Below, piece by piece: positions 43,505-52,807 of a stretch of DNA of 61,483 bases. The position numbers were made by a program, and so were the translations under genes. Source of the DNA: Vulcanimicrobiota bacterium. Lineage in GTDB: Bacteria; Vulcanimicrobiota; Vulcanimicrobiia; Vulcanimicrobiales; Vulcanimicrobiaceae. The notes below the pieces were generated by a model that was not told where the DNA came from, made no database searches, and was given only the letters and a program-made list of their open reading frames with translations. Location: contig JAFANA010000085.1 in assembly GCA_019232905.1 (NCBI GenBank), positions 1 through 61,483 of the forward strand, in the 5' to 3' direction. Numbering within the stretch: position 1 is the first letter of the stretch; the number at the start of each line of letters is the position of its first letter.

Positions 43505-44937
43505 TAGCCGTTTTCCTTGATGAAGGACGACGTCATGACTGCGTCGCTCATACCGTGGATGAGCTTCTTGTCGGCCGGTGCGACGGTTGCGAGGATGCCG
43601 CCGGTTCGTACGCTGTCGTCGCCGGTGACGAAGAAGTATGGCGTCAGGCGAACGCGCGCGTCGAACATCTTGATCTCACCTTGGGTGCGATCGAGGTAGG
43701 GCATCCGAATGCGTTTGCCTTTGTGGAAACGCTGCAGGATGTACGGGGTGCGATCGAACGACGCAAGTGCGGTTTCGAGGGCCGCTTTCCATTCGTCTTT
43801 CGTGAGATCGTTTGCGATCTTCACGCCGCGCGATCCCCACGCGAGCTCGGAAAAGCCCGACGGCTTCACGACGTAGTCGCGATCGCTCTTGCCGAGTTCG
43901 ATCAATTGATGGAAATCGGAAACGGGCGAGCCGTTGACGTCGAGACCCCAAATGACGCCTTGAGGCGGAAGTTGCCGCGGATCCAACACCCACGTCATCG
44001 GAAAGACCGCCTTCAACCGTTCGAACGCGTCTTTTCCGAGTTCATCGCGCCAGAGTTTCGCGAGCGCGGGATGATGGAAGAGCGCAAATGAGAGCTTCTC
44101 TTCGAGCGCAGCTTTCGGAGGAGGCGTGAGCTTCACGCGATTGTGGCGCGCGGCATACGTCATCAATTCCCATTTCGGAACGTTCAATAAATCAAACAGT
44201 TCGAAGTTGCGGTAGATCGCGTCGAGTTTCTCTTCGCGTCCGTCCTCGAGCCGCACAAACATCGCGTCTTCGGTGAAGATGACTTCCTGCGGTTCGACGA
44301 CGTAAGCGTTGACGAGATCCAAGCGTCGCGCCGCTGCTGCGAGCCAACGCAATTCGGGCCGGTAGTCGCCCGACTCATCGGACACGACGATCGCAACCGT
44401 CGGCTTCTCAACGCCGGTCGCATGCGCAAGCATCGCGGCGAAGCCTTCGGGAATTCCGTTCGGGCCGCCGATCGATTCGATACCCGCCTTACAATACGCG
44501 TCGGCCATTGCACCGACAAAACCCATGCCTCCCGGCACGCTATCGAGTTCCGATGCGGCGAAGCCGTCTTCGGTCAGGATTAAATCGGGACGGATAACGC
44601 CCGGAATCTCTTGTTTGAAGCGATTCTGCCGTGCGAGGCGCACGATGTGCTCGGGCTTTCCGCGATCGAGATATTCTGCGATAAACGCCGGCGCGGTGCC
44701 GCGCGCGCTGCGGTTGTAGAGGTTATTGAGCGCGCGGTAGAAGGCGAGCAAGTCGTGCCCGATCTCTTCGATCTGCGCGAGGGTCTTGGCGGACAATGCA
44801 AACGGCTCGGGGCTGACGCGCCATGGGATTCGTGCGCTCTCGTCTTCCGTTTTGAAGAGTCCGGGCGGGACGTTATCCTCGATGAATTGCGCTTGCTCGC
44901 GAGCCGTGAGATTCGGCACGACGGCCGTACAGGGCAT
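43501..44937 (-). CDS. Possible ATP-grasp-like ligase of unknown substrate
   Basis: The ATG at 44937 gives 478 residues; the frame extends upstream to 45000. GAGGAG lies about ten bases before this ATG. The C-terminal half has DYVVKPSGFSELAWGSRGVKI, PYILQRFHKGKRIR and KMFDARVRLTPYFF, reminiscent of an ATP-grasp nucleotide site as in glutathionylspermidine-synthase-like or circularly permuted ATP-grasp proteins. The N-terminal half is distinct. Assignment is tentative; the substrate is unknown. Confidence 0.5.
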   Translation of the reverse strand: MPCTAVVPNLTAREQAQFIEDNVPPGLFKTEDESARIPWRVSPEPFALSAKTLAQIEEIGHDLLAFYRALNNLYNRSARGTAPAFIAEYLDRGKPEHIVRLARQNRFKQEIPGVIRPDLILTEDGFAASELDSVPGGMGFVGAMADAYCKAGIESIGGPNGIPEGFAAMLAHATGVEKPTVAIVVSDESGDYRPELRWLAAAARRLDLVNAYVVEPQEVIFTEDAMFVRLEDGREEKLDAIYRNFELFDLLNVPKWELMTYAARHNRVKLTPPPKAALEEKLSFALFHHPALAKLWRDELGKDAFERLKAVFPMTWVLDPRQLPPQGVIWGLDVNGSPVSDFHQLIELGKSDRDYVVKPSGFSELAWGSRGVKIANDLTKDEWKAALETALASFDRTPYILQRFHKGKRIRMPYLDRTQGEIKMFDARVRLTPYFFVTGDDSVRTGGILATVAPADKKLIHGMSDAVMTSSFIKENGY

Positions 44938-45032
44938 GGGTAATCTACTCCTCTTAGCGACGACAACAGCCGTCGGGGATTTTGGAACTGCTGAACGCAA
45001 TATAGCGGCGTCGCATATCGTTTCCTTAGAGT

Positions 45033-45070
45033 GCCCAGTCCGGTACTTGGTTGCAACCGGACGACCGGGC
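45033..45070 (-). terminator. Hairpin after the small exported-protein gene
   Basis: GTCCGGT (45038-45044) pairs with ACCGGAC (45056-45062), with GCCC/GGGC extending it. It lies just past the stop of the minus-strand gene at 45075, but the T-tract is poor. Confidence 0.4.
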
Positions 45071-45074
45071 GAAT

Positions 45075-45455
45075 TTATTTAATGATGATGGCGCCTGGTG
45101 TGAGCATTGCATTCTCAACCCTGACCTCTCCGCCCGCGTAGACCAACGTGAGGTGGAGCGTTCCGGTGAGACCCAGCTTGTCGAGGTCCACGTTTTCAAG
45201 CACCCGCGAAGGCCCTTCGCCGGTGACAAAGCGCAGCTTCGCACTGCGTGAGAACGAGCCGCCGCTGGATGAGTAGGATTCCGCCACCGGGACTGTGACC
45301 TCCGGACCATCCCCTGCAGGGGCACTTGGACAGTAGGAGATCGTGACAGCCGTCCCTCGCACCGTCAACGTTTCCCGGGAACAATGATTCTGGGCGGGCG
45401 CGTTTACCGGCAGAGCGGCCATCACCACGGCGGCGACCAACGACGAGGACTTCAT
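45075..45455 (-). CDS. Small exported protein of unknown function
   Basis: The ATG at 45455 gives 126 residues, starting with a signal peptide ending APAQN. The mature part has Ser/Thr-rich strands (SYSSSGGSFSRSAKLRF) with a Cys pair (HCSRE, YCPS) near the start. No family recognised. The frame is open further upstream, but the signal peptide fixes the start. Confidence 0.62.
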   Translation of the reverse strand: MKSSSLVAAVVMAALPVNAPAQNHCSRETLTVRGTAVTISYCPSAPAGDGPEVTVPVAESYSSSGGSFSRSAKLRFVTGEGPSRVLENVDLDKLGLTGTLHLTLVYAGGEVRVENAMLTPGAIIIK

Positions 45456-45542
45456 TTGTACGATAACGCTTCTCTTCCGACAAACATCCCACCCGCAGGC
45501 GCTCAAGCTGCCGTTCGTTTGACGTGGCGAGGTATGCTGTAG

Positions 45543-46364
45543 ATGGTGCCCCGTATCGATCTCATTGCGCTCGATCTTGACGGAACCGTTTTGAATTCGA
45601 GCGATCACATCTCTCCCGCAAACCGGGCTGCCATCTCCGCAGCACTCGCAGCCGGCGTTCGTGTCGTTATCGTCACAGGTCGCGGCGCTGATGCTGCCGG
45701 CGATGTCGCGCGCGAACTGCAGATCAACCTTCCGATTATCTGCGCACACGGCGCCCTGACCAAGGACGTCATGACCGGCAAGATCCTTGGGCATATTCCC
45801 GTCCCGTTGCAATACGCCATGCCGATGATCCAGTTCGCCGAAGAGAACGGCATCGACGCGGCCGTCTACGTCGAGGAGCGGTTCCACCGGCTCGCGGCTT
45901 GTCCACCATATATGGCCGATATGACCGGACCGCATTGGGTCGAAGTCGAGTCGCTCTCACGGGTGCTCTCCTCCGCCCCAACGTTCATTCGGTTTTTCGG
46001 ACGCGATGCGGTGAAGGCGATCCGCGAGACGTTTGCCGATTTTCCGGTGCATTTCAAGTACGAAACGTGGGGCGACTTCGAGGAGTTGGCCGTAACGAGC
46101 ATCGAGGCGACCAAGAAAAATGCGCTCGTGCGGTTGTGCAAAGACCTCGGCGTGCCGGCGAGCCGCGTCATGGCCGTCGGTGATTCGCGCAACGACGTTC
46201 CGATGCTGCGTTGGGCCGCGATCGGGGTCGCGATGGCGAATGCATTGCCGGAAGTACGCTCCGCGGTCAAGCACGTCACCGCGAGCAACGATGACGACGG
46301 CGTTGCACTGGCCATCGAACGCTGGGTGCTGGAACCATTGACGGATGAAAAGAAAACAGCGTGA
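45543..46364 (+). CDS. Cof-type HAD hydrolase
   Basis: The 273-residue product has motif I ALDLDGTVLN, a VTGRGADA segment and motif III/IV KKNALVRLCKDLG and AVGDSRNDVPMLRWA. These are the Cof-type (class IIB) sugar-phosphate phosphatase pattern. It is the first gene of the molybdopterin/queuosine operon; the ATG at 46364 of the next gene overlaps its stop by one base. Confidence 0.9.
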   Translation: MVPRIDLIALDLDGTVLNSSDHISPANRAAISAALAAGVRVVIVTGRGADAAGDVARELQINLPIICAHGALTKDVMTGKILGHIPVPLQYAMPMIQFAEENGIDAAVYVEERFHRLAACPPYMADMTGPHWVEVESLSRVLSSAPTFIRFFGRDAVKAIRETFADFPVHFKYETWGDFEELAVTSIEATKKNALVRLCKDLGVPASRVMAVGDSRNDVPMLRWAAIGVAMANALPEVRSAVKHVTASNDDDGVALAIERWVLEPLTDEKKTA

Positions 46365-46618
46365 TGCAGAACGCACCTTCGCCCGAATACGAGTCTCGGT
46401 TGCGCGGGATTCTCGATAGCTACGATTGGGCGGCCTTGCGTGAATTTGCGCGCAGCGAGAATCAGGTTCCCGACGAAATCTACGAAAAGGATCAGCACTT
46501 CTGGGAAGTGATGATGCACAAGCTCATCTGCAATCGTTTGGATATGCTCGCAAAGCACGAATCTTCGCGCGCGTGGTTGGCAGAGCATGGATATACGACC
46601 GACATCGGCGGCTTCTGA
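46364..46618 (+). CDS. Small conserved-looking protein, 84 aa
   Basis: ATG at 46364 (a GTG at 46361 would add one residue) begins one base before the HAD stop. The sequence is acidic with an aromatic centre (DSYDWAALREFAR, HFWEVMMHKLICNRLDML). No domain recognised. It sits between the HAD gene and moaD, so a role in that operon is inferred. Confidence 0.6.
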   Translation: MQNAPSPEYESRLRGILDSYDWAALREFARSENQVPDEIYEKDQHFWEVMMHKLICNRLDMLAKHESSRAWLAEHGYTTDIGGF

Positions 46619-46874
46619 GCTGACGATTACCGTCCGGGTCCGCGCCTTCGCGCGCCTTCGCGAACTGCTCGACGCAGCAGAATTCGAATTGCAGCTTCCT
46701 GACGGCGCGACGCTCGTCGACGTCTGGGAAGCGCTGCGCGCGCGCAATCGAAAGATCGATGCGCTCGCGTCGAGCACGCGCATCGCGCGTAACGGCCGCG
46801 TCGTCGCGATGATGAACGAGCGCGTGGCAAGCGGCGATGAGATCGCGTTGCTTCCGCCCGTCGGCGGAGGATAG
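46587..46874 (+). CDS. moaD: Molybdopterin synthase small subunit MoaD
   Basis: This 95-residue beta-grasp protein ends in the required double glycine (LLPPVGGG) that carries the sulfur as thiocarboxylate, and has the usual VRAFARLRELLD and VVAMMNERVASGDEIALLPP segments. The ATG at 46587 lies in the end of the previous gene; no closer start is evident. It works with MoaE, encoded next. Confidence 0.88.
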   Translation: MDIRPTSAASELTITVRVRAFARLRELLDAAEFELQLPDGATLVDVWEALRARNRKIDALASSTRIARNGRVVAMMNERVASGDEIALLPPVGGG

Positions 46875-46876
46875 TC

Positions 46877-47293
46877 GTGATTCGGTTGCAATCCGGGCCG
46901 ATCGACGCGCGCGACCTGGAAGCCGCGGTGCGCAGCGACGCATGCGGCGGCATCGTCACGTTTCTCGGCATCGTTCGCAACCGCGCACATGATGGGCGTG
47001 ACGTCGACGGACTCGAGTACGAAGCGCACGAGGAAATGGCACTCGCGGAATTCGAAACGATCGCGAGCGAAGTGCGTGAGCGCTTTCCCGGCGTTCGTCT
47101 CGCGATCGTTCATCGAACCGGCGCGCTTGCGATCGGCGAAACGGCCGTGGCCGTGTGCGCCGCTGCACCGCATCGCAGCGAAGCCTTCGATGCGTGCGAG
47201 TACGCGATCGACGAATTGAAAGCGCGTGCGCCGATTTGGAAGAAAGAACGTTATACGGACGGCAGCGGCGAATGGATCGCGAATGCCTGTTGA
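46877..47293 (+). CDS. moaE: Molybdopterin synthase large subunit MoaE
   Basis: A GTG start with GGAGG upstream gives 138 residues. Family signatures GGIVTFLGIVRN, YEAHEEMALAE, HRTGALAIGETAVAV and the catalytic lysine segment PIWKKERY are present. MoaE binds precursor Z and accepts sulfur from MoaD. It starts two bases after moaD and overlaps the following hydrolase ATG. Confidence 0.93.
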   Translation: MIRLQSGPIDARDLEAAVRSDACGGIVTFLGIVRNRAHDGRDVDGLEYEAHEEMALAEFETIASEVRERFPGVRLAIVHRTGALAIGETAVAVCAAAPHRSEAFDACEYAIDELKARAPIWKKERYTDGSGEWIANAC

Positions 47294-48002
47294 TCTCCTC
47301 GTCGCCCGCGCGCGCAACAACGATATCACCGTGCTGCGCTATGGCCCGCGCCGTCCGCGCGGTGTAACGATCGTTGCGGGTCACGGATATTCATCGAGCA
47401 AACACAATCTCGATTCGCTCTGCTCGTTTCTCTCCGCACAAGGTTTCAGTATTTTCAGCCTCGATTTTCCCGGTCATAAGCTCGGCGCGAGTGGCGGCAA
47501 GCTGCGCGGGCTGGAGGACTGCGTCGACGCAATGGAAGCCGTGGTCGACATCGCTCAAACAATCGACGATCAACCGCTTTACGTCATGGGCCACAGCATG
47601 GGTGCGATGACGGCGTTATTTACCGCCGCGCGAAATCCGCGCCTGAAAGGCGTCATCGCGATCGGAACGGGCTACGGGCGGCCGAGCGCGCTCGCTGCGC
47701 TTAAAGCCGCCGGGGCGACGGATTTTCGCGCGTCGTACGTCGACGGCGTGGATCTTTCGGCGCTCGTTGCGGACGTCGGTCCCTGGTACGAACGATATCT
47801 TCCGCAACTGGCGGGGCGTCCGTGTCTCTACGTCGCAGCGACAAAAGATGCGATGATCAGCATGACGAGCACGCGAGAGCTCTACGATCGGGCACCCGAA
47901 CCGAAGGACTTCGCGACGGTCGAGAGCGATCACACGTATGCCGCCGAAAATTCCCGCACGGAAGTGCTGCAATGGCTGAACAAACTGCACCCGCGCGCAT
48001 AA
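47283..48002 (+). CDS. Alpha/beta hydrolase, lysophospholipase-like
   Basis: The ATG at 47283 overlaps the moaE end (the frame is open upstream). The 239-residue product has the elbow GHSMGAM with Ser and a late HTYAAENS His, with oxyanion region GHGYSSSKHN. Serine nucleophile, unlike the hydrolase at 10.3 kb. Substrate unknown. Its end overlaps the ThiF gene start by 31 bases. Confidence 0.82.
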   Translation: MPVDLLVARARNNDITVLRYGPRRPRGVTIVAGHGYSSSKHNLDSLCSFLSAQGFSIFSLDFPGHKLGASGGKLRGLEDCVDAMEAVVDIAQTIDDQPLYVMGHSMGAMTALFTAARNPRLKGVIAIGTGYGRPSALAALKAAGATDFRASYVDGVDLSALVADVGPWYERYLPQLAGRPCLYVAATKDAMISMTSTRELYDRAPEPKDFATVESDHTYAAENSRTEVLQWLNKLHPRA

Positions 48003-49105
48003 AGCTCGCCGGCCGCCCGGAACTGCGCCGGTACAGCCGCCATTTGCTGATTCCCGAAGTAGGTCTTGCGGGACAAGAACGGCTCGCGGCGTCGCGCGTG
48101 CTCGTCATCGGGGCCGGCGGTTTGGGCTCGCCGGTACTGCAATATCTTGCGGCAGCCGGTGTCGGACGTCTCGGCGTCATGGACGACGATACGGTCGACG
48201 AAACAAATCTCCAGCGGCAAACGATTTTTGCCACGAGCGATATCGGACGCAAGAAAGCCGAAGCCGCGGCCGAGTACGTTCGCGCCCTCAATCCGCTCGT
48301 CGCGGTCGATACGATCGCGGCACGGTTCGCGCCGGAAAACGCGCGCGAGCTCGTGCGCTTGTACGACATCGTCGTCGATTGCACCGACCGTTTTCCGACC
48401 CGCTATTTGATCAACGATGCGTGCGTGCTCGAGGGAAAACCGGACGTGTACGCGTCGATTTTCCGGTTCGACGGACAGGTGAGTGTGTTCGGCGCAGCCG
48501 GGGGTCCGTGTTATCGCTGTCTGTATCCCGACGCGCCGCCCGCCGGAACCGTTCCGACGTGCGCGGAGGGCGGTGTGTTGGGCGTGCTTGCCGGACTTGT
48601 CGGCGCTTGGCAAGCGAACGAAGCCATCAAGATGATCTTGGGTATCGGCGAATCACTTGTCGGACGCTTGTTGCTGATCGAAAGTCTCGGCGCGCGCACG
48701 CGCGACGTGCGCTTCGAACGCGACCCCCACTGTGCCGCATGTGGTGAGCACCCGGTGATTCACGAGGCGCTGTTGACTGAGGAAGGAGAGGAGCGCGACC
48801 AAGACGAGATCGAGCCGTCGGCGCTCGATGAAGCGCTCGAAGGTGCGGTGTTGCTCGACGTGCGCGAACCGCACGAAGTGATCGTTGCCGCCGTTGAAGG
48901 CGCCGTGCACGTTCCGGCTTCCGAGTTGGAATCGCGTTTGCACGAACTTGACAGCGCGCTGCGGTATGTCGTTGCGTGCCGCGTCGGGGCGAAGTCGCTC
49001 TGGGCGGCGCGCCGTTTGCGTGATGCGGGTTTTACACGGGTACGACACCTGCGGGGCGGCTTGCTCGCGTATGCGGCGGCTCGCGAGGATTTTACGTTCT
49101 ACTAA
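47972..49105 (+). CDS. ThiF/MoeB-type adenylyltransferase fused to rhodanese
   Basis: The 377-residue protein has an E1-like domain (VIGAGGLGSPVLQYLAAAGVGRLG, then MDDDTVDETNLQRQ), a zinc Cys set (CYRC and CAACG), the PTCAEGGVLGV region, and a C-terminal rhodanese domain with active-site Cys in VACRVGAKS. This is the MoeB/ThiF-rhodanese layout that adenylates and sulfurates MoaD-type carriers. Its position after moaD/moaE fits a MoaD-activating role. Chain sulfur donor unknown. Confidence 0.9.
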   Translation: MAEQTAPARIKLAGRPELRRYSRHLLIPEVGLAGQERLAASRVLVIGAGGLGSPVLQYLAAAGVGRLGVMDDDTVDETNLQRQTIFATSDIGRKKAEAAAEYVRALNPLVAVDTIAARFAPENARELVRLYDIVVDCTDRFPTRYLINDACVLEGKPDVYASIFRFDGQVSVFGAAGGPCYRCLYPDAPPAGTVPTCAEGGVLGVLAGLVGAWQANEAIKMILGIGESLVGRLLLIESLGARTRDVRFERDPHCAACGEHPVIHEALLTEEGEERDQDEIEPSALDEALEGAVLLDVREPHEVIVAAVEGAVHVPASELESRLHELDSALRYVVACRVGAKSLWAARRLRDAGFTRVRHLRGGLLAYAAAREDFTFY

Positions 49106-49117
49106 ACGGGCAGAGCA

Positions 49118-49969
49118 ATGCGGACAAAAGCGTTCGGCGCGACCGGTATTGAGTTGCCGGTGATCGGACAAGGAACCTGGGACCTACCCGAAAGCGGCGC
49201 AGCGGTAAACGAGGCGAAGCGCGCGATTCGGCGCGGCCTCGAACTCGGGATGACCCACATCGACACGGCGGAGATGTACGGCAGCGGTGCGGTCGAACGG
49301 ATTCTCGGTGAAACGCTCGCGGATGTTCCGCGCGATTCGTTCTTTATCGCGAGCAAAGTGCTGCCGGGAAATGCCAGCTATAGCGCGACGATTGCCGCAT
49401 GCGAACGTTCGTTGAAGCGATTGAAGCTCGAATATCTCGATCTTTACTACTTGCATTGGCCGAGCCACGTGCCGTTGGAAGAAACGATGCGCGCGCTCGC
49501 GGAACTCGTTCGCGAGGGAAAGACGCGCTTTGCCGGCATTAGTAATTTCGATGCCGGAGAGATGCTCGATGCAAAGCGGCATCTCGCAAACGTCCCGCTT
49601 ACTGCAAATCAGATCTTGTACCATCTGAAGGAACGCGGTCCTGAACACCGGCTGATTCGCACGGCAGAAGAAAACGATATTGCGGTCGTCGCATACACGC
49701 CCTTTGGTCGTGGACAATTTCCGCGCGAGGCTGCAAAGTCCGACGGCGTTCTCGGGCGCGTCGCCGCAAAACATAACTCGACGCCTCGTGAAGTCATCCT
49801 TGCCTTTCTTACCCGCCATCGCAATGTGTTCACGATTCCGAAAGCTTCGAGCGTCGAACACGTCGAGCAAAACGCGCGCGCCGGAGACCTGGTGCTCGAT
49901 GCGCGCGACATTGAGGAGATCGATGCAGCGTTCCCACTCGGACGCGAGCGACCACTCGCCACGCTTTGA
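49118..49969 (+). CDS. Aldo/keto reductase
   Basis: This 283-residue NADPH-dependent oxidoreductase has the family segments MTHIDTAEMYG (Asp/Tyr), the YYLHWPSH catalytic His region, and NVFTIPKASSVEH. Length and order are normal. Substrate unknown. Twelve bases follow the ThiF gene. The 3' end overlaps the queG ATG region. Confidence 0.88.
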   Translation: MRTKAFGATGIELPVIGQGTWDLPESGAAVNEAKRAIRRGLELGMTHIDTAEMYGSGAVERILGETLADVPRDSFFIASKVLPGNASYSATIAACERSLKRLKLEYLDLYYLHWPSHVPLEETMRALAELVREGKTRFAGISNFDAGEMLDAKRHLANVPLTANQILYHLKERGPEHRLIRTAEENDIAVVAYTPFGRGQFPREAAKSDGVLGRVAAKHNSTPREVILAFLTRHRNVFTIPKASSVEHVEQNARAGDLVLDARDIEEIDAAFPLGRERPLATL

Positions 49970-51101
49970 CGCCGACGCGCTCAAAGCGCGGATCGTCACG
50001 GAAGCACGCGTTCGCGGTGCCGTGGATGTTCGCGTAACGGGAGCGGCGGTCGATGAGGAGTTGCGCTCGCGATTGCGCTCATCGTTCGAACGCGGCGATC
50101 TCCGCACGTGGCCGTATGATGACGCGTATGCGCGCGCCGCGAGCGATCCGGAAACGGTGCTGGCCGGTGCTCGGAGCATCATCTGCATCGCGGTGCCGTA
50201 TGCGACCCCGCCTGGACGGCGGGCGCCGCTGCAGGGACGCGTATCGAACTATGCGTGGTCTGAGGATTATCATCATCGGATGCGCACGATGCTTCGCGAG
50301 CTTGCGGCGCTCATCGACGAGCTCGCCGGCGCGCCGGTGACGTCAATCGCGTGCGACACGAAACCGATTGCGGAGCGTGCTTACGCCGCGCGCGCCGGTC
50401 TCGGATGGGTCGGGAAGCATACGAACCTCATTTCGCCGCGCGCAGGCTCCTTCGTGTTTCTCGGCGAGTTGATCACCACGCTCGACCTGCCGCCGGATGC
50501 TGCATTACGCAAAACGTGCGGAGCGTGCAGGCGATGCATCGACGCCTGTCCGACCGGCGCGTTACGCGGCGACTACACCATCGACGCAAATCGCTGCATT
50601 GCCGATTTGACGCAACGTACGGATGCGATTCCTCGCAAGATGCGTCCTTTGATCGGGGATTGGGTGTGGGGTTGCGATATTTGCCAGGACGTCTGTCCGC
50701 CGACGATGCGCGCGCAAGAGCATGGCGACGAACGCTTCCGGCCATTCGATGCAACGACGTCAGCACCTCAACTCGACCGGTTGTTGCGCTTGCGCAGCGG
50801 CGAATTCAAACGCCGCTACGCGCGCACCGCGATGGGTTGGCGCGGCGCGGCGGTGCTGCGGCGCAACGCCGCGATTGCACTTGGAAATTCCCTCGATCGC
50901 AGCGCCGTCGGTCCGCTCTCGGAAGCGCTCGCCGATGATCCGCATCCAATGGTGCGGGAATCGGCGGCATGGGCGCTCGGACGCATCGGTTCGCCGAAAG
51001 CGATCGCGTACTTGAAGCTGCGCTATGAAGCCGAACGAGATCCAAGCGTGCGCTCGGAAATCGCGGCGTCGTTGGAACCCTTCACTGTGCCCGTCCGTTA
51101 G
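49923..51101 (+). CDS. queG: Epoxyqueuosine reductase QueG
   Basis: The ATG at 49923 overlaps the aldo/keto reductase end by 47 bases and gives 392 residues; no later start is as good. Two 4Fe-4S clusters are predicted from CGACRRCIDACP and CDICQDVCP. A HEAT-like C-terminal (HPMVRESAAWALGRIG) completes the fold. QueG reduces epoxyqueuosine with cobalamin in the last step of queuosine synthesis. Length and motifs are typical. Confidence 0.9.
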   Translation: MQRSHSDASDHSPRFDADALKARIVTEARVRGAVDVRVTGAAVDEELRSRLRSSFERGDLRTWPYDDAYARAASDPETVLAGARSIICIAVPYATPPGRRAPLQGRVSNYAWSEDYHHRMRTMLRELAALIDELAGAPVTSIACDTKPIAERAYAARAGLGWVGKHTNLISPRAGSFVFLGELITTLDLPPDAALRKTCGACRRCIDACPTGALRGDYTIDANRCIADLTQRTDAIPRKMRPLIGDWVWGCDICQDVCPPTMRAQEHGDERFRPFDATTSAPQLDRLLRLRSGEFKRRYARTAMGWRGAAVLRRNAAIALGNSLDRSAVGPLSEALADDPHPMVRESAAWALGRIGSPKAIAYLKLRYEAERDPSVRSEIAASLEPFTVPVR

Positions 51102-51108
51102 GCACTAC

Positions 51109-51735
51109 ATGAAATCCGTATTTTGCGCCCTCGCAATCTTGGCTGCTTCCCTTCCCGCGGCAACGGCTGCGCAAGACGATTTACTCTCGCGTATGAGCGC
51201 GGTGAATGCAAACCTTCATTCCTATACGGCAACGATGAAAGCCCATGTCGTTATGACGACGTTTCCGTACCTCACGACCGACTTGAACGGGACCTATTAC
51301 CACAAGGATCCCGACCGGGACAAGCTCTCGGTGACGAGCGGTCTGCCGGGGATTGCGCAGCAGTTCAACCAGCTCTATCCGCACATTGTCCCGCCCGCGC
51401 AATGGAACGATGTCTTCACGGTGAGCAAAGTTTCGGACGACGGCACGACGACGCACTTCAAACTCGTGCCGCGCAAGGCGGGCAACGTCCAGGAAGTCGA
51501 CGCTACCGCGGACGATAAGCGCGCCGTCGTTACCGCAATGAAGTGGACCTATGCGAACGGCGGAACTGCGCAGATGACGAACACGTACGGCAACATCAAG
51601 GGATATACGCTGATCACGGGGCAGGCGGGCGTCGTCGACGAGCCGCAGTATAAGGGCACGATCACGTCGACACTCTCCGACTATAAGATCAATCCCGATA
51701 TTCCGGACACGATCTTCGCGCAGCAGAGCAATTGA
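51109..51735 (+). CDS. LolA-like exported protein
   Basis: The ATG at 51109 gives 208 residues with a signal peptide ending ATAAQ. The domain begins SRMSAVNANLHSYTATMKAHVVM and continues with beta strands and a VEPQYKGTI-type end, recalling LolA/LppX-type lipid or lipoprotein carriers. It is eight bases after queG, so co-transcribed. The role is inference. Confidence 0.65.
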   Translation: MKSVFCALAILAASLPAATAAQDDLLSRMSAVNANLHSYTATMKAHVVMTTFPYLTTDLNGTYYHKDPDRDKLSVTSGLPGIAQQFNQLYPHIVPPAQWNDVFTVSKVSDDGTTTHFKLVPRKAGNVQEVDATADDKRAVVTAMKWTYANGGTAQMTNTYGNIKGYTLITGQAGVVDEPQYKGTITSTLSDYKINPDIPDTIFAQQSN

Positions 51736-51744
51736 CGCTGCGGT

Positions 51745-52755
51745 TCACCCGCCGATAAAACTCATCTCCACTTTGCCGGTCTTTGGCGTTTCGCTGGTAC
51801 GGATCTCGGAGTAGCGATCGTCGCGGTCGTGCCAAATCGCTGCGAGCGCGCTCCGGATTTCGTCGTCGCTCTTGCCGTTGCGAAGCAGTGATTTGAAATC
51901 GTGGCCTCTGCTCGCGAAGAGACACGTGTACAGCATGCCGTCGCTCGAGAGGCGAGCACGTGTGCACGACCCGCAAAAGGCCTCGGTCACACTCGAGATC
52001 ACACCGAACTCACCGGAACCGTCGGCGTACCGCCAGCGCTGGGCGACCTCGCCTGCGTAGTTCGGATCGGCAGGTTCGCACGGAAACACCTCATTGATTC
52101 TTCGCACCACTTCGGCGCTAGGAATGACGTTGTCCATTTTCCATCCGTTGGTCGTTCCGACGTCCATGAACTCAATGAACCGGACGATATTTCCCGAACC
52201 TTTGAAATGACGCGCCATATCGACGATATGCGCATCATTGACGCCGCGTTTTACGACCATATTGATTTTCACCGGCGCGAGCCCGGCGCTCGCGGCGGCG
52301 TCGATCGCCTCGATGACGCTCTCAACGGGAAAGCCGACGTTGTTCATCGCTTTGAACGTTGCGTCGTCGAGCGAATCGAGGCTTACCGTGATACGCGTGA
52401 GGCCGGCGGCTTTGAGCGACTCGGCTTTTGCTTTGAGCGCGGAGCCGTTTGTCGTCAGGGTGAGGTCGACGTCCGGTAGCTCCGTTGCGAGCATCTCGAC
52501 GAGCGTTTCGATTCCCTTGCGCAACAACGGCTCGCCGCCCGTCAAGCGAATCTTTTTCACGCCTTCGCCGTGGAAGATCTTCGCAAGGCGAACGATCTCT
52601 TCGAACGTGAGCAGTTCGGCGTGTGGCAAGAACTGATAGCCGGGGCCGAACACGTCCTTCGGCATGCAGTAGACGCACCGGAAATTACACCGGTCGGTGA
52701 CCGAAATGCGGAGATCGCGGAGCCCTCGGCCCCGCGTGTCTTCGGCGGCGCTCAT
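51745..52755 (-). CDS. moaA: GTP 3',8-cyclase MoaA
   Basis: This 336-residue radical SAM enzyme has the N-terminal CNFRCVYC cluster, the C-terminal GSCTRARLS second-cluster Cys motif and the C-terminal Gly-Gly (FIGG) conserved in MoaA. It converts GTP to the cyclic pyranopterin precursor, the first step of molybdenum cofactor synthesis. It is convergent with the LolA-like gene and so lies beside, but outside, the moaD/moaE operon. Confidence 0.95.
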   Translation of the reverse strand: MSAAEDTRGRGLRDLRISVTDRCNFRCVYCMPKDVFGPGYQFLPHAELLTFEEIVRLAKIFHGEGVKKIRLTGGEPLLRKGIETLVEMLATELPDVDLTLTTNGSALKAKAESLKAAGLTRITVSLDSLDDATFKAMNNVGFPVESVIEAIDAAASAGLAPVKINMVVKRGVNDAHIVDMARHFKGSGNIVRFIEFMDVGTTNGWKMDNVIPSAEVVRRINEVFPCEPADPNYAGEVAQRWRYADGSGEFGVISSVTEAFCGSCTRARLSSDGMLYTCLFASRGHDFKSLLRNGKSDDEIRSALAAIWHDRDDRYSEIRTSETPKTGKVEMSFIGG

Positions 52756-52807
52756 CTTGATTGGTACGACGCTCCCGCCTCAAACCCGGTTGCGCCGGGG
52801 TTGGAAT

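Noticed and set aside
45866-47329. A 487-codon open frame on the minus strand
   Set aside because: It lies antisense to the HAD, moaD and moaE genes, whose frames have clear domains and coupled starts. The antisense translation is Arg/Ser/Ala rich without domains and is a GC-driven shadow.
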